From positions 1 to 64,000 of the forward strand of contig QCDO01000007.1 of assembly GCA_003278735.1 (NCBI GenBank): a stretch of 64,000 nt of DNA, given 5' to 3'. The notes under the pieces are model-generated. The model was not told the origin of the DNA. It was given only the letters and a program-made list of their open reading frames with translations, and did not search any database. This document shows, piece by piece, positions 19,047 to 30,430 of the stretch; within the stretch, counting starts at the first letter, position 1, and every line of letters begins with the position of its first letter. Position numbers and translations under genes: made by a program. This DNA comes from Prochlorococcus sp. AG-355-J09. Its GTDB lineage: Bacteria > Cyanobacteriota > Cyanobacteriia > PCC-6307 > Cyanobiaceae.

Positions 19047-19940
19047 GTGACTAATAATCCTAATAGTATAATTTCAAAACCTGAATGGTTAAGGGTCAAA
19101 GCTCCACAAGTTGAGCGAATTGGTAATACTGCAAATTTATTAAATGATTTAAATCTCAATACAGTATGTCAAGAAGCAAGCTGTCCAAATATCGGCGAAT
19201 GTTTTGCTAGTGGAACTGCAACTTTCCTCATAATGGGTCCTGGTTGTACTAGGGCATGTCCATATTGCGATATTGATTTTGATAGATCTAAGAGAGACTT
19301 AGACCCAACTGAACCATATCGTTTAGCCGAAGCTGTTTTTAGAATGAAGCTTAAGCATGTTGTAATCACATCAGTTAATAGAGACGATCTTGAGGATGGT
19401 GGCGCATCTCAATTTTTTCAATGTGTTCATCAAATAAGAGAAAAATCTCCTGAAACTACTATTGAGCTTCTAATACCTGATCTTTGTGGCAACTGGAAAG
19501 CACTTGAAAAAGTTCTTGATTCAAATCCAAATGTTTTAAACCACAATATTGAGACTGTGTCTTCGCTATATAAAAAAGTAAGACCTCAAGGCAAATATGA
19601 AAGAACTCTTGAGTTGCTTAAAAGAACCAGAGACTATTCTCCCAAAATTTATACAAAGTCAGGTTTCATGCTTGGTTTAGGAGAAAAAGACGAGGAGGTC
19701 TTAAGTCTGCTTAAGGATTTAAAAAGTAATTTAGTTGATATTGTTACTATTGGCCAATATTTATCTCCTGGCCCTAGTCATTTACCTGTTAAAAGATTTG
19801 TAAGTCCTTCAAAATTTAACTACTTTAAAGTGTTCGGGGAAAAAGATTTAAACTTTATGCAAGTAGTTAGTTCTCCTTTAACTCGTAGTAGCTACCATGC
19901 TGAAGAAATTCAAAAACTTATGAAAAAGTATCCAAGATAG
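19047..19940 (+). CDS. lipA: Lipoyl synthase
   Basis: A radical SAM enzyme that inserts two sulfurs into protein-bound octanoyl groups to make lipoate. The auxiliary cluster cysteines are in [13 protein letters not shown] and the radical SAM triad is in [10 protein letters not shown]. The C-terminal RSSYHAEE block with its conserved RSSY serine ligand is present. At 297 residues it is normal length. The start is GTG at 19047, inside AATGTGACT. It lies downstream of the 344-bp gap and is convergent with the YCII gene. Confidence 0.97.
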   Translation: MTNNPNSIISKPEWLRVKAPQVERIGNTANLLNDLNLNTVCQEASCPNIGECFASGTATFLIMGPGCTRACPYCDIDFDRSKRDLDPTEPYRLAEAVFRMKLKHVVITSVNRDDLEDGGASQFFQCVHQIREKSPETTIELLIPDLCGNWKALEKVLDSNPNVLNHNIETVSSLYKKVRPQGKYERTLELLKRTRDYSPKIYTKSGFMLGLGEKDEEVLSLLKDLKSNLVDIVTIGQYLSPGPSHLPVKRFVSPSKFNYFKVFGEKDLNFMQVVSSPLTRSSYHAEEIQKLMKKYPR

Positions 19941-19946
19941 TCATTT

Positions 19947-20240
19947 TTATTTATTTGAATCTATCCACTCATTTAATTTCCATTCAACTAGATCATTTTT
20001 AATCATTGGATCATTCTTTATAATTTTTAGTGCATTTTTATAATTATTCATTTCAAGAATGAGTAATCCGCCGTCACCTGGCATCTTTAACTCATCTACT
20101 AAAAAACCACTTTTTATATTAATTCCCTCTTTTTTTAATTTTTTTATCCAATCAATATGTTCGTTAATTATTTTTTGTTTTAAATCATAATCAATTAAGT
20201 ATTCTTTTTTTATGATTTCAGTTTTTATAAAGAAAGGCAT
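19947..20240 (-). CDS. YCII-family protein
   Basis: A 97-residue protein matching the small ferredoxin-like-fold YCII/YciI type: an N-terminal strand (PFFIKTEIIKKEYLI), a His in NEHIDWIKKL at about residue 28, a GFLVDELKMPGDGGLLILEM middle, and a C-terminal NDPMIKNDLVEWKLNEW segment. The conserved His and Asp positions of the family can be seen. No substrate is known for most members. It starts directly after the glsF stop codon, with no gap, and is likely translated from the same message. Confidence 0.8.
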   Translation of the reverse strand: MPFFIKTEIIKKEYLIDYDLKQKIINEHIDWIKKLKKEGINIKSGFLVDELKMPGDGGLLILEMNNYKNALKIIKNDPMIKNDLVEWKLNEWIDSNK

Positions 20241-23200
20241 TTACATTTTCTTTATGCCAAGCATTTCTTCTTCGCTTGGGGGAACTATTAATTTGAAAGT
20301 ACTCTTAAAATGAGACCAATTTTCAATTATTTCGGCGGCCTTTAAGCTATTTGTTTTTGCTTTATATTCCCTAATAATTTCCAATAAAATATCTTCCTGC
20401 ATTGATGAAGTTATTTTATGAATGCTTACTATTTCCTTATTAACTTTATTATTTAAATCATTATTCTCATCGATTATGAAAGCTATTCCACCAGTCATGC
20501 CTGCACCAATATTCCTTCCTGTAGAACCTAGAATAACCACTTTCCCACCAGTCATGTATTCACAACAATGATCTCCTGCTCCCTCTGTTACTGCTGTAGC
20601 ACCACTATTTCTTACTGCAAATCTTTCTCCCGATTTTCCTAAAGCAAATAATTTCCCACCTGTTGCTCCATAAAGGCAGGTATTTCCTAGGATAACTTGT
20701 TCGGAGGAGATTTTATCTATTTGGGGTGGAATTATTGTGAGTATTCCTCCATTCATTCCTTTACAAACATAATCATTAGCTTCTCCGGTTAATTGAACAT
20801 TCATTCCCTTTAGTAAAAAGGCACCAAAGCTTTGTCCCGCATATCCTTTGAAATTTAAGTTAAGTTCTCCTTTGAAGCCAGTGTTTCCATGAAGTTCTGC
20901 GATTTCGCCTGATATCTTCGCACAAACACTTCTGTCTGTATTTTTTATCTCAATTTCTTTAGTCAATTTTTCGTGACTTTTAATTACATCTATAAATTCA
21001 GTATCGGACAAAAACTCGTCTTCTAATACAGAACCATTACTATGAGCATTTTTTGAATGTTTTAACCATGATCTATCAGTGGTTATGTCTTTATTATTTA
21101 CTAAAGAAGAGAGATCGATATTAGAAGTTTTTGGAAGACTGATATTTCTTGCAGAAAGAAATTCTTGATTACCAATCAGTTCTTCCATATTAGAAACTCC
21201 AATACTACTCATTATCTGTCTTACTTCTTCTGCTATGTATAAGAAAAAATTGACAACATTTTCCGGAATACCTTTGAATCTTTTTCTTAACTCTTCTTTT
21301 TGAGTAGCCACTCCAACAGGACACTTGTTTGTATGACAAACCCGAGCCATTATGCATCCTTCAGCGATCATAGCTACAGAACCGAAACCATATTCTTCAG
21401 CACCTAGTAAAGCTGCAATAACTACATCCCAGCCTGTTTTAAGACCTCCATCAGTTCTCAAAATTACTCTTTCACGTAAGTTATTCTCTAAGAGAGATTT
21501 ATGAACCTCAGCAACACCTAATTCCCATGGTAAACCTGCATGTTTAATAGAACTTAGGGGCGAAGCACCTGTACCCCCGTCATGGCCTGAAATTTGAATT
21601 ACATCCGCATTAGCTTTGCTTACTCCAGCAGCAATAGTGCCTATACCAATTTCAGAAACAAGTTTAACGCTCACTTTCGCTTTTGGATGTACTTGGTGTA
21701 AGTCATGGATAAGTTGAGCTAAATCTTCAATTGAATAAATATCATGATGCGGGGGAGGAGATATTAGAGCGACCCCAGGTTTACTATTTCTTAGTTTTGC
21801 GATGTAAGTATCAACTTTTGGACCAGGCAATTGTCCCCCTTCTCCAGGTTTTGCACCTTGAGCCATTTTAATTTCGAGTTGTTTACCACTTCTTAGATAT
21901 TCAGGTGTGACTCCAAATCTACCTGATGCTATTTGTTTAATAGCTGAACAAGCTGTGTCTCCATTTTCTAGACCTTTAATAAATGGTAACGTCGCTGATT
22001 GAGTATTTTCATCGATATCATTTAAAACATTAAAACGAGCTGGATCTTCTCCCCCTTCTCCACTATTACTTTTGCCACCAATTCTGTTCATAGCAACTGC
22101 TAAAACTTCATGCGCTTCTCTTGATAAAGCACCCAAACTCATTCCTCCAGTACAGAACCTTTTGCAAATTGATTCAACACTTTCAACTTCCTCTAATGGG
22201 ATGTTTTTTCTTTTTGAACTAATTGTTAGTAAATCTCTTAGAGATGTTGTCGGTCTATTACTAATGAGTTTTTTATAAGTTTCAAAATGATCGTATCCTG
22301 GACCTTGTTTTACAGCTGAATGTAAAACTTTGGACATCTCAGGGTTATTGGAATGATATTCTCCATTATTTCTAAATTGTACAAATCCCAAAAATTCTAA
22401 TTTTTTTAGATCGATCTCTGGGTAGGCTTTCGTATGTATTGAAATTGTTTCATTAGTTAATTCTTTTAATGTTATGCCGGCGATGCGGCTTGTTGTGCCA
22501 TCAAAAGCAACTTTTATTAAGTCAGATCCAAGGCCTACAGCTTCAAAAATTTGTGCGCCATGGTAACTAGATAAAAGTGATATGCCTATTTTCGAAAGAA
22601 TTTTCCTAAGACCGTCTTCTAATGCTTTTTTAATATTTTCTTGAACATCGATTATTGATAATGGATTTATTTTTTTGCTATCAATGAGTTTTTGAGTTTT
22701 TGGATGTTTTAACCAGTGCCTACCTGCTTCGAAGGTCAACCAAGGGCAAACTGCGCTTGCACCATAACCAATTAAACAAGCCAAGTGATGCGTGCTCCAA
22801 CATTGACCTGTTTCAATAATTAGAGATGCTTTTAGTCTGATTTCTTTTTTTAGAAGATAATGATGAATTGCCCCAACAGCAAGTAAAGGAGGAATAAGAG
22901 TCTTTTTAGGATTAATTCCCTTATCAGAAATAATAATTAAAGAGCAACCTTCTTTTATAGAGATCTCACTCTGTTTACAAATTACTTTTAATCGGTTCTC
23001 TAAGCCTAGAACACCTTCCTCAATATCAAACAAACTTGAAATGGTTTGAGATTTAATTTTTGATTTTTTAATGGATATGAGTTCTTCCTCATTGAGAATT
23101 GGACTTTGTAAATGAACAAAAGGTTTAGGATCTTTAATCTCAAATGGAGTACATCTTGCTCCAAGATGCATTTCTAAACTCATTACCAGTTTTTCTCTCA

Positions 23201-24815
23201 GTGGATCAATAGGAGGATTTGTAACTTGCGCAAATCTTTGCTTGAAATAGTCATATAAAATGTGTGGCTTTGAAGAAAGCACTGCTAATGGGATATCGTC
23301 TCCCATGCAATAGGTTGGCTCTTTAGCTAATGAAGCCATTGAATCCAAGATAAGATCATTATCCTCTGCTGAAAAACCGTAGGCAGTTTGTTGTTGTAAT
23401 AACTCAAGGTCTTTTAGTTTGCAGTCTTTAAACCATTCACTATTTTCAATTTTTATAGTTCTATTACTTAGGAGATTTTTATAATCATGTCTTTGAGCCG
23501 CTTCAGATTTTACCTCCCAATTTCTGAGAATTTTATTTTTATGAAAATCAACCGCTAACATTTGTCCTGGTCCTAATCGACCTTTTTCTACTACTTTTTC
23601 CTCTTCAAGATCTACTACCCCTGTTTCGGAACCCATTATTACAAAACCATCATTTGTTATTGAATATCTTGCTGGCCTTAGGCCGTTTCTATCAAGCGTT
23701 GCTCCGACAAAATTTCCATCTGCGAATACAAGTAGAGCAGGACCATCCCAAGCTTCTTGTATGCTCGCAGAATATTCATAAAATGATTTGATATCATCTC
23801 TCTGTTCTAGGTCTGGTTGATCTCTAAATGCTTCAGGAACAAGTTTTAATAATGAATCAGTTATTGGTTGGCCTGAACGAATATTAATTTCAAGGGTTGC
23901 ATCAAGATTTGATGAATCACTTTTATTTACATCTACAATAGGCTTTATTTCATTAGATAGATCTCCCCAAAAATCATCTATATGCGTTTCTGAAGCTTTA
24001 GCCCAATTAATATTTCCCAAAAGAGTATTAATTTCCCCGTTATGCCCTAAAAATCTCATGGGCTGAGCAAGTGGCCATTTTGGAAGAGTATTTGTACTAA
24101 ATCTCCTATGATAAACGGAAAATGAGACCTTAAAATTCTCTTTTTTTAGGTCTTGATAAAATTCAGATAATATTTCAGACCTAACCATACCTTTATATAC
24201 AACTGTTTGAGAACTAAGTGAGGCAAAATAAAATTCGCAATCCCCGACATCGTTTTTAAAGGTTTCTCTTATTTTTTTTTCAATTCTTTTCCTTAACTGG
24301 AACAAAAGCCTTTCAATATTCTGATTATCTTTTGTATCTATGTATAAAATCCACTGACAAATATATGGGACATTCGCTTTTGCTAAAGGACCTAAGATTT
24401 CATTATTTACAGGGACTTTTCTCCAAGATGTTTCTTTGACGCTTAATTTTTCTGCTTCCTCCTCACATATTGATTTGCATTTTTCAATTTTCTCTTTTTT
24501 ATTAGGCATAAAAACCATACCTAAACCTCTGTCCAATTTTTGTTTATTTTCAAGACTCAATTCTTCATCTAAATAACCCCAGGGAATTGAACATAAAATG
24601 CCTGCTCCATCGCCTGAGTCACTATCTCCTCCACAACCTCCTCTATGCTCCATGCAGTTGAGGCCCTTTAATGATTGTTTAAGAATCCAGTTGCTTTCTA
24701 AACCTTCAATATTTGCTATGAAACCAACTCCACAAGCATCTTTCTCCCCAATTATTCCATTTGGGGAATAACTATCTTGATATGAGTCAACGATTCTTTT
24801 GATACCCTCTCGCAT
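20241..24815 (-). CDS. glsF: Ferredoxin-dependent glutamate synthase
   Basis: A 1524-residue enzyme that makes two glutamates from glutamine and 2-oxoglutarate with electrons from ferredoxin (Fd-GOGAT). It has the N-terminal glutaminase domain with Cys28 in EKDACGVGF (a short propeptide is normally cut to expose this Cys), a central domain (about 480-770), the FMN-binding synthase domain containing SGHDGGTGASPLSS, the 3Fe-4S ligands C-IMARV-C-HTNK-C at about 1155, and a C-terminal GXGXG beta-helix (about 1270-1490). It is full length. It is a main entry of ammonia nitrogen into amino acids in cyanobacteria. Confidence 0.97.
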   Translation of the reverse strand: MREGIKRIVDSYQDSYSPNGIIGEKDACGVGFIANIEGLESNWILKQSLKGLNCMEHRGGCGGDSDSGDGAGILCSIPWGYLDEELSLENKQKLDRGLGMVFMPNKKEKIEKCKSICEEEAEKLSVKETSWRKVPVNNEILGPLAKANVPYICQWILYIDTKDNQNIERLLFQLRKRIEKKIRETFKNDVGDCEFYFASLSSQTVVYKGMVRSEILSEFYQDLKKENFKVSFSVYHRRFSTNTLPKWPLAQPMRFLGHNGEINTLLGNINWAKASETHIDDFWGDLSNEIKPIVDVNKSDSSNLDATLEINIRSGQPITDSLLKLVPEAFRDQPDLEQRDDIKSFYEYSASIQEAWDGPALLVFADGNFVGATLDRNGLRPARYSITNDGFVIMGSETGVVDLEEEKVVEKGRLGPGQMLAVDFHKNKILRNWEVKSEAAQRHDYKNLLSNRTIKIENSEWFKDCKLKDLELLQQQTAYGFSAEDNDLILDSMASLAKEPTYCMGDDIPLAVLSSKPHILYDYFKQRFAQVTNPPIDPLREKLVMSLEMHLGARCTPFEIKDPKPFVHLQSPILNEEELISIKKSKIKSQTISSLFDIEEGVLGLENRLKVICKQSEISIKEGCSLIIISDKGINPKKTLIPPLLAVGAIHHYLLKKEIRLKASLIIETGQCWSTHHLACLIGYGASAVCPWLTFEAGRHWLKHPKTQKLIDSKKINPLSIIDVQENIKKALEDGLRKILSKIGISLLSSYHGAQIFEAVGLGSDLIKVAFDGTTSRIAGITLKELTNETISIHTKAYPEIDLKKLEFLGFVQFRNNGEYHSNNPEMSKVLHSAVKQGPGYDHFETYKKLISNRPTTSLRDLLTISSKRKNIPLEEVESVESICKRFCTGGMSLGALSREAHEVLAVAMNRIGGKSNSGEGGEDPARFNVLNDIDENTQSATLPFIKGLENGDTACSAIKQIASGRFGVTPEYLRSGKQLEIKMAQGAKPGEGGQLPGPKVDTYIAKLRNSKPGVALISPPPHHDIYSIEDLAQLIHDLHQVHPKAKVSVKLVSEIGIGTIAAGVSKANADVIQISGHDGGTGASPLSSIKHAGLPWELGVAEVHKSLLENNLRERVILRTDGGLKTGWDVVIAALLGAEEYGFGSVAMIAEGCIMARVCHTNKCPVGVATQKEELRKRFKGIPENVVNFFLYIAEEVRQIMSSIGVSNMEELIGNQEFLSARNISLPKTSNIDLSSLVNNKDITTDRSWLKHSKNAHSNGSVLEDEFLSDTEFIDVIKSHEKLTKEIEIKNTDRSVCAKISGEIAELHGNTGFKGELNLNFKGYAGQSFGAFLLKGMNVQLTGEANDYVCKGMNGGILTIIPPQIDKISSEQVILGNTCLYGATGGKLFALGKSGERFAVRNSGATAVTEGAGDHCCEYMTGGKVVILGSTGRNIGAGMTGGIAFIIDENNDLNNKVNKEIVSIHKITSSMQEDILLEIIREYKAKTNSLKAAEIIENWSHFKSTFKLIVPPSEEEMLGIKKM

Positions 24816-24971
24816 AGATTATTTAATTCTATTTAGTTATTTATGTATTTCTATTATAAAAATAAATACGAAAATAAATCTAAAGATAATGAATATTTAC
24901 CAAATAATTTTAATTTGACAGATTATATAAAAAATTTAATTAAAAACTTTTAGTTAGTGCTCTCAAAAGGT

Positions 24972-24977
24972 TATGAT
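24972..24977 (+). promoter_or_regulatory. Possible -10 element of the rpsL-fusA-tuf operon
   Basis: TATGAT lies 34 bp before the rpsL ATG in the 195-bp gap between the divergent glsF and rpsL. A good TTGACA is present at 24915-24920, but it is too far away to pair with this element. The assignment rests on position and match only. Confidence 0.3.
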
Positions 24978-25010
24978 AGTTGGATGTTTATTTTTATCTA
25001 AGTTTAATAG

Positions 25011-25385
25011 ATGCCCACCATCTCACAATTAGTAGGTTCAGAGAGAAAACGTCTGACAAAGAAAACAAAATCTCCTGCATTAAAAGCTTGCCCTGAGAGA
25101 AGAGGGGTATGTACAAGAGTCTATACATCAACACCAAAGAAGCCTAATTCAGCTTTGAGAAAAGTTGCTAGGGTTAGATTAACTTCTGGTTTCGAAGTAA
25201 CGGCTTATATTCCTGGTATTGGTCATAATTTGCAAGAACATTCTGTAGTACTACTTAGGGGTGGAAGAGTCAAAGATTTGCCAGGAGTTAGATATCATAT
25301 AATAAGAGGAACTTTAGATACGGCTGGAGTCAAAGATAGACGACAATCCAGATCTAAGTATGGAGCAAAAGCTCCAAAAGATTAA
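25011..25385 (+). CDS. rpsL: 30S ribosomal protein S12
   Basis: A 124-residue decoding-centre protein, the first gene of the str operon. The sequence starts [20 protein letters not shown] and contains the signatures [17 protein letters not shown] and [17 protein letters not shown]. It is normal length. It is separated from rpsG by 25 bp. Mutations in this protein give streptomycin resistance in other bacteria; the wild-type lysine positions (TPKKPN and GRVKDLPG) are present. Confidence 0.97.
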   Translation: MPTISQLVGSERKRLTKKTKSPALKACPERRGVCTRVYTSTPKKPNSALRKVARVRLTSGFEVTAYIPGIGHNLQEHSVVLLRGGRVKDLPGVRYHIIRGTLDTAGVKDRRQSRSKYGAKAPKD

Positions 25386-25410
25386 TTTGTAAACATCACC
25401 TTTTTAAAAC

Positions 25411-25881
25411 ATGTCACGTCGTAATGCAGCAGTAAAAAGACCAGTTCTTCCTGATCCTCAATTTAATAGTCGTCTTGCTTCAATGATGATCTCTCGATTG
25501 ATGAAACATGGTAAAAAATCCACAGCTCAAAGGATATTGTCTGATGCGTTTTCTTTAATAAGCGAGAGAACAGGTGGAAATGCAGTGGAATTATTTGAAA
25601 CAGCTGTAAAAAATGCTACTCCTCTTGTCGAGGTAAGAGCTAGAAGGGTTGGTGGTGCCACCTATCAAGTACCTATGGAAGTTCGCCAAGAGAGGGGTAC
25701 GGCAATGGCATTAAGATGGCTTGTTACATTCTCACGTGCAAGAAATGGCAAAAGCATGTCCCAAAAACTTGCTGGCGAGTTGATGGATGCAGCAAATGAA
25801 ACTGGTAGTGCCGTTAAAAAAAGAGAAGATACTCATAAAATGGCAGAAGCTAATAAAGCTTTTGCTCATTACAGATATTAA
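25411..25881 (+). CDS. rpsG: 30S ribosomal protein S7
   Basis: A 156-residue small-subunit assembly protein that binds the 3' domain of 16S rRNA. The RNA-binding [20 protein letters not shown] start, the [13 protein letters not shown] block and the C-terminal [21 protein letters not shown] tail are all typical. It is the second gene of the str operon and is followed after 96 bp by fusA. Confidence 0.97.
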   Translation: MSRRNAAVKRPVLPDPQFNSRLASMMISRLMKHGKKSTAQRILSDAFSLISERTGGNAVELFETAVKNATPLVEVRARRVGGATYQVPMEVRQERGTAMALRWLVTFSRARNGKSMSQKLAGELMDAANETGSAVKKREDTHKMAEANKAFAHYRY

Positions 25882-25977
25882 TTTCATCAAAAGGCACTTA
25901 AGTAGTTTATTATTATTAAAGTTTGCTTTTAGTGTGAACTACATCTATCAAAAATTATTTTATTTGGAGCTTTAAAA

Positions 25978-28053
25978 TTGGCACGCGACTTTCCCCTGGA
26001 ACGAGTAAGGAACATAGGTATAGCCGCTCATATTGATGCAGGGAAGACAACAACAACTGAAAGAATTTTGTTTTATTCAGGTGTAGTTCATAAGATAGGA
26101 GAGGTTCATGATGGTGCTGCTGTAACAGATTGGATGGCGCAAGAAAGAGAAAGAGGAATAACTATTACTGCTGCTGCAATATCTACTAGTTGGCAAGATC
26201 ATAGGATTAATATTATTGATACTCCAGGACACGTTGACTTTACTATTGAAGTTGAAAGATCAATGCGTGTTTTGGATGGAGTTATAGCTGTATTTTGCGC
26301 AGTTGGTGGAGTTCAGCCTCAATCTGAAACGGTTTGGCGTCAAGCAGATAGATACTCTGTTCCAAGAATGGTTTTTGTTAATAAAATGGACAGAACTGGT
26401 GCGGATTTTTTAAAGGTTAATAAGCAAATTAAAGATCGACTAAAGGCAAATGCACTTCCGATCCAGTTACCTATTGGTGCTGAAGGTGATCTCACAGGCA
26501 TTATTGATTTAGTAGCCAACAAAGCATATCTTTACAAAAACGATTTAGGTACTGATATTGAAGAAGCACCAATTCCATCTGACATGGAGGAGGAAGCTGC
26601 TGAGTGGAGAATTAAGTTAATGGAGAGTGTTGCAGAAAATGATGAAGAGTTAATAGAAATATTTCTCGAAACAGGAGAATTATCAGAAGAACAACTTAAA
26701 AAAGGTATTAGGGAAGGGGTTTTAAAACATGGATTAGTTCCAGTATTATGCGGTTCAGCTTTTAAGAATAAAGGTGTCCAACTTGTACTAGACGCTGTAG
26801 TCGATTACTTGCCAGCTCCAGTTGATGTAAAACCAATACAAGGTATTTTGCCAAGTGGAAAAGAAGATGTTAGACCTTCAGATGATAATGCTCCTTTCAG
26901 CGCATTAGCATTCAAAGTGATGTCAGATCCCTATGGGAAATTAACTTTTGTAAGAATGTATTCAGGTGTTCTTTCAAAGGGAAGTTATGTAATGAATTCT
27001 ACTAAGGATGCTAAAGAGAGAATTTCTAGATTGGTTATTCTTAAGGCTGATGAAAGAGAGGAGGTTGATGAATTGAGGGCTGGCGATTTAGGAGCTGTAT
27101 TAGGTCTCAAGAACACAACAACTGGTGACACTTTATGTAATACTGAAGATCCAATAGTTTTGGAGACATTGTTTATCCCTGAACCAGTTATCTCAGTAGC
27201 TGTTGAGCCAAAAACTAAAGGCGATATGGAAAAATTATCAAAAGCCTTAACTGCTTTGTCTGAAGAGGATCCAACCTTTAGGGTAAGTACAGATCCTGAG
27301 ACAAATCAAACTGTTATTGCAGGTATGGGTGAGTTGCACTTAGAAATTCTTGTTGACAGAATGTTAAGGGAATTTAAAGTTGAAGCAAATATAGGAGCTC
27401 CCCAGGTTTCATATAGAGAAACTATTAGGTCTAGTTCTAAAGGGGAAGGTAAATATGCAAGACAAACTGGAGGTAAAGGTCAATATGGTCATGTAATTAT
27501 TGAAATGGAACCTGCTGAAGTTGGTAAAGGTTTTGAATTTGTGAACAAAATTGTTGGTGGAGCTGTACCAAAAGAGTATATTGGGCCTGCATCTAATGGA
27601 ATGAAAGAGACCTGTGAATCTGGTGTTCTTGCCGGTTATCCACTCATTGATGTAAAAGTAACACTAGTCGATGGTTCATTCCACGATGTAGACTCATCTG
27701 AAATGGCCTTCAAAATTGCAGGTTCCATGGCCTTTAAAGATGGGGTTAAAAAATGCAATCCTGTCCTTTTAGAGCCTATGATGAAAGTTGAGGTCGAAAG
27801 TCCTGACGACTTTCTTGGATCTGTAATTGGTGATCTCTCTTCCAGAAGAGGTCAAGTAGAAGGACAATCTGTTGATGATGGATTGTCTAAGGTACAGGCC
27901 AAAGTGCCCTTAGCCGAAATGTTCGGTTATGCCACTCAACTCCGATCAATGACTCAAGGTCGGGGTATATTTTCAATGGAGTTCGCAAATTATGAGGAGG
28001 TTCCTCGTAATGTTGCTGAAGCTATCATTTCCAAGAATCAGGGCAACTCCTGA
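25978..28053 (+). CDS. fusA: Translation elongation factor G
   Basis: A 691-residue GTPase that drives ribosome translocation. The five-domain layout is clear: the G domain (about 1-285) has the P-loop AHIDAGKTT, the switch [10 protein letters not shown] and NKMD; domain II follows (about 305-395), then domains III-V, ending in a region with [15 protein letters not shown]. The start is TTG at 25978 ([21 protein letters not shown]). It lies within the conserved str operon order. Confidence 0.97.
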   Translation: MARDFPLERVRNIGIAAHIDAGKTTTTERILFYSGVVHKIGEVHDGAAVTDWMAQERERGITITAAAISTSWQDHRINIIDTPGHVDFTIEVERSMRVLDGVIAVFCAVGGVQPQSETVWRQADRYSVPRMVFVNKMDRTGADFLKVNKQIKDRLKANALPIQLPIGAEGDLTGIIDLVANKAYLYKNDLGTDIEEAPIPSDMEEEAAEWRIKLMESVAENDEELIEIFLETGELSEEQLKKGIREGVLKHGLVPVLCGSAFKNKGVQLVLDAVVDYLPAPVDVKPIQGILPSGKEDVRPSDDNAPFSALAFKVMSDPYGKLTFVRMYSGVLSKGSYVMNSTKDAKERISRLVILKADEREEVDELRAGDLGAVLGLKNTTTGDTLCNTEDPIVLETLFIPEPVISVAVEPKTKGDMEKLSKALTALSEEDPTFRVSTDPETNQTVIAGMGELHLEILVDRMLREFKVEANIGAPQVSYRETIRSSSKGEGKYARQTGGKGQYGHVIIEMEPAEVGKGFEFVNKIVGGAVPKEYIGPASNGMKETCESGVLAGYPLIDVKVTLVDGSFHDVDSSEMAFKIAGSMAFKDGVKKCNPVLLEPMMKVEVESPDDFLGSVIGDLSSRRGQVEGQSVDDGLSKVQAKVPLAEMFGYATQLRSMTQGRGIFSMEFANYEEVPRNVAEAIISKNQGNS

Positions 28054-28097
28054 TCTCTAAACTAAACACTCTTAAACCCTCGATTCTTTAATTCAAA

Positions 28098-29297
28098 ATG
28101 GCTCGCGAGAAGTTCGAAAGAAACAAACCACATGTCAACATAGGTACTATTGGCCATGTTGATCATGGAAAAACCACACTAACAGCTGCTATTACAAATG
28201 TATTAGCTAAAAAAGGTCAAGCTCAAGCTCAAGACTATGGAGACATTGATGGTGCTCCTGAAGAAAGAGAGCGTGGCATTACCATTAATACAGCTCATGT
28301 CGAATATGAAACTGAAGGCAGACATTATGCTCATGTTGATTGCCCAGGACATGCTGATTATGTGAAAAACATGATCACAGGGGCGGCTCAGATGGATGGA
28401 GCTATTCTAGTTTGCGCAGCTACAGATGGTCCTATGGCTCAAACAAAAGAGCATATTCTATTGGCTAAACAGGTTGGAGTTCCTGCTCTTGTAGTTGCTC
28501 TCAATAAGTGCGATATGGTCGATGATGAAGAAATCATCGAACTTGTTGAAATGGAAATTAGGGAATTGTTAGATAGTTATGACTTCCCCGGAGATGACAT
28601 TCCAATAGTTCAAGTTTCAGGTTTAAAAGCTCTCGAAGGTGATTCTACTTGGGAATCAAAGATTGAAGAATTAATGAAAGCAGTCGATGCTAGCATTCCC
28701 GAACCAGAAAGAGAAGTTGACAAACCATTCTTGATGGCAGTTGAAGATGTTTTCTCGATTACTGGTAGAGGAACTGTTGCTACTGGCAGAATTGAGAGAG
28801 GTAAGGTTAAGGTTGGAGAAGAAGTAGAAATAGTTGGAATAAGAGATACAAGAATAACTACTGTTACTGGAGTTGAAATGTTCCGAAAACTTCTTGACGA
28901 AGGTATGGCTGGCGATAATGTTGGTTTACTTTTAAGGGGTGTTCAAAAAGAAGATATTGAGAGAGGAATGGTCCTTGTGAAGAAAGGATCTATTACCCCT
29001 CATACTCAGTTTGAAGGAGAAGTTTATGTTCTCAAAAAAGAAGAGGGCGGAAGACATACTCCTTTCTTCGCGGGATATAGACCTCAGTTCTACATCAGAA
29101 CAACTGATGTGACAGGTCAAATAACAGCATTTACCTCAGATGATGGCTCTAACGTTGAAATGGTTATGCCAGGAGACAGAATTAAGATGACTGGAGAATT
29201 AATTTGTCCAGTAGCTATTGAACAAGGTATGCGATTCGCAATTCGTGAAGGTGGACGTACTATCGGTGCTGGAGTTGTTTCTAAAATTCTCAAATAA
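28098..29297 (+). CDS. tuf: Translation elongation factor Tu
   Basis: A 399-residue GTPase that delivers aminoacyl-tRNA to the ribosome. GHVDHGKT (P-loop), DCPGHADYV (switch II) and NKCD are intact, as are domains II and III (ending [12 protein letters not shown]). Only one tuf is seen here, 44 bp after fusA. The codon use has the pattern of a highly expressed gene. A hairpin follows 53 bp after the stop. Confidence 0.98.
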   Translation: MAREKFERNKPHVNIGTIGHVDHGKTTLTAAITNVLAKKGQAQAQDYGDIDGAPEERERGITINTAHVEYETEGRHYAHVDCPGHADYVKNMITGAAQMDGAILVCAATDGPMAQTKEHILLAKQVGVPALVVALNKCDMVDDEEIIELVEMEIRELLDSYDFPGDDIPIVQVSGLKALEGDSTWESKIEELMKAVDASIPEPEREVDKPFLMAVEDVFSITGRGTVATGRIERGKVKVGEEVEIVGIRDTRITTVTGVEMFRKLLDEGMAGDNVGLLLRGVQKEDIERGMVLVKKGSITPHTQFEGEVYVLKKEEGGRHTPFFAGYRPQFYIRTTDVTGQITAFTSDDGSNVEMVMPGDRIKMTGELICPVAIEQGMRFAIREGGRTIGAGVVSKILK

Positions 29298-29350
29298 TAA
29301 AATTGAATTTTAAAAATTTAAACTCAATCATCTAATATATGTTTATATAA

Positions 29351-29374
29351 AGGGTCATTTTAATCAATGACCCT
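29351..29374. promoter_or_regulatory. Perfect hairpin between tuf and rpsJ
   Basis: AGGGTCATT (29351-29359) and AATGACCCT (29366-29374) form a 9-bp stem around TTAATC. It lies in the 99-bp gap before rpsJ. The 3' side has no T-run (TAACTAG follows), so on the plus strand it is not a standard intrinsic terminator; it could be a transcript-stabilising or processing hairpin or an attenuator between tuf and rpsJ. Confidence 0.5.
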
Positions 29375-29396
29375 TAACTAGAAGTTATTTGAAACT

Positions 29397-29717
29397 ATGA
29401 CTGCATCAATTGCACAACAAAAAATAAGAATTAGGCTCAAAGCATTTGATAGAAGAATGCTGGATTTATCTTGCGACAAAATTATTCAAACTGCTGATAC
29501 TACTTCTGCCTCAGCAATAGGTCCAATACCTTTACCTACAAAAAGGAAGATTTATTGCGTCCTTAGATCACCACATGTTGATAAAGATTCTAGAGAGCAT
29601 TTCGAAACAAGAACACATCGAAGAATCATAGATATTTACAGTCCTTCTGCAAAAACTATTGATGCTTTAATGAAACTTGATCTCCCTAGTGGTGTAGATA
29701 TAGAAGTTAAACTTTAA
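29397..29717 (+). CDS. rpsJ: 30S ribosomal protein S10
   Basis: A 106-residue protein matching S10/NusE, which acts both in the small subunit and in transcription antitermination. It shows the family start ([15 protein letters not shown]), [20 protein letters not shown] and the C-terminal [16 protein letters not shown], with the conserved [15 protein letters not shown] block. In cyanobacteria rpsJ often ends the str cluster, as here. Confidence 0.97.
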   Translation: MTASIAQQKIRIRLKAFDRRMLDLSCDKIIQTADTTSASAIGPIPLPTKRKIYCVLRSPHVDKDSREHFETRTHRRIIDIYSPSAKTIDALMKLDLPSGVDIEVKL

Positions 29718-29773
29718 GAAATCCCGAATCCGCCTTAAATTGATTAGTATAGAAAGAATGAAATGAGGTCTAA

Positions 29774-30430
29774 ATGGGAGAACTCTCAGTAAGGGAATTA
29801 CCTTTATTTCCTTTGCCAGAGGTAGTTCTTTTTCCTCAAGAAGTATTGCCTTTACATATTTTTGAATCCAGATACAGAATGATGCTTCAATCTGTTCTTG
29901 AAACAGATTCTATGTTTGGAGTGATTAAGTGGGATCCAACTACCAAAAGTATGGCTAACGTTGGATGTTGCGCACAAATCTTAAAACATCAAACTGCAGA
30001 GGATGGGAGAAGTAATATTATCACTCTCGGTCAACAAAGATTTCAAGTCTTAGAAATTACTCGTTCTACGCCATTTTGTTCTGCGATGGTTAGTTGGATT
30101 AGTGATGATCATATTGATGACTTTCAAAAATTAGATTCTCTACAAGATTCAGTAAAAGAAGCACTTAGTGATGTTATTAATTTAACGAGTAAATTGACTA
30201 ATACAAAGAAAAATCTACCTGATAAATTACCTGACAACCCGATGGATTTATCATTTTGGATAGGAGCTCATTTGGGCGGTCCTGTTGCGGAAGAACAGCA
30301 AAGACTTCTTGAAGAAAGAAATACTTTTACCCGTTTGCAAAGAGAATATGAAATGCTTGATCATACAAGAAAACAACTTGCAGCAAGAACAGCATTAAAA
30401 GAGAGTTTTCCTGATACAAAAGAAAGTTAA
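29774..30430 (+). CDS. LON substrate-binding domain protein
   Basis: A 218-residue protein similar to the N-terminal substrate-binding domain of Lon protease (ELPLFPLPEVVLFPQEVLPL, then HIFESRYRMML) and lacking any ATPase or protease domain. LON-only proteins are common in cyanobacteria and plants. The C-terminal half is helical and rich in Glu and Arg (EEQQRLLEERNTFTRLQREYE). The function is unknown; an adaptor or chaperone-like role is conceivable. Its stop codon directly abuts the ATG of the next gene, so the two are probably co-translated. Confidence 0.82.
   Translation: MGELSVRELPLFPLPEVVLFPQEVLPLHIFESRYRMMLQSVLETDSMFGVIKWDPTTKSMANVGCCAQILKHQTAEDGRSNIITLGQQRFQVLEITRSTPFCSAMVSWISDDHIDDFQKLDSLQDSVKEALSDVINLTSKLTNTKKNLPDKLPDNPMDLSFWIGAHLGGPVAEEQQRLLEERNTFTRLQREYEMLDHTRKQLAARTALKESFPDTKES

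Noticed and set aside
24915-24920. TTGACA as a -35 box for rpsL
   Set aside because: It is about 50 bp from the best -10 (TATGAT at 24972), far outside usable spacing.
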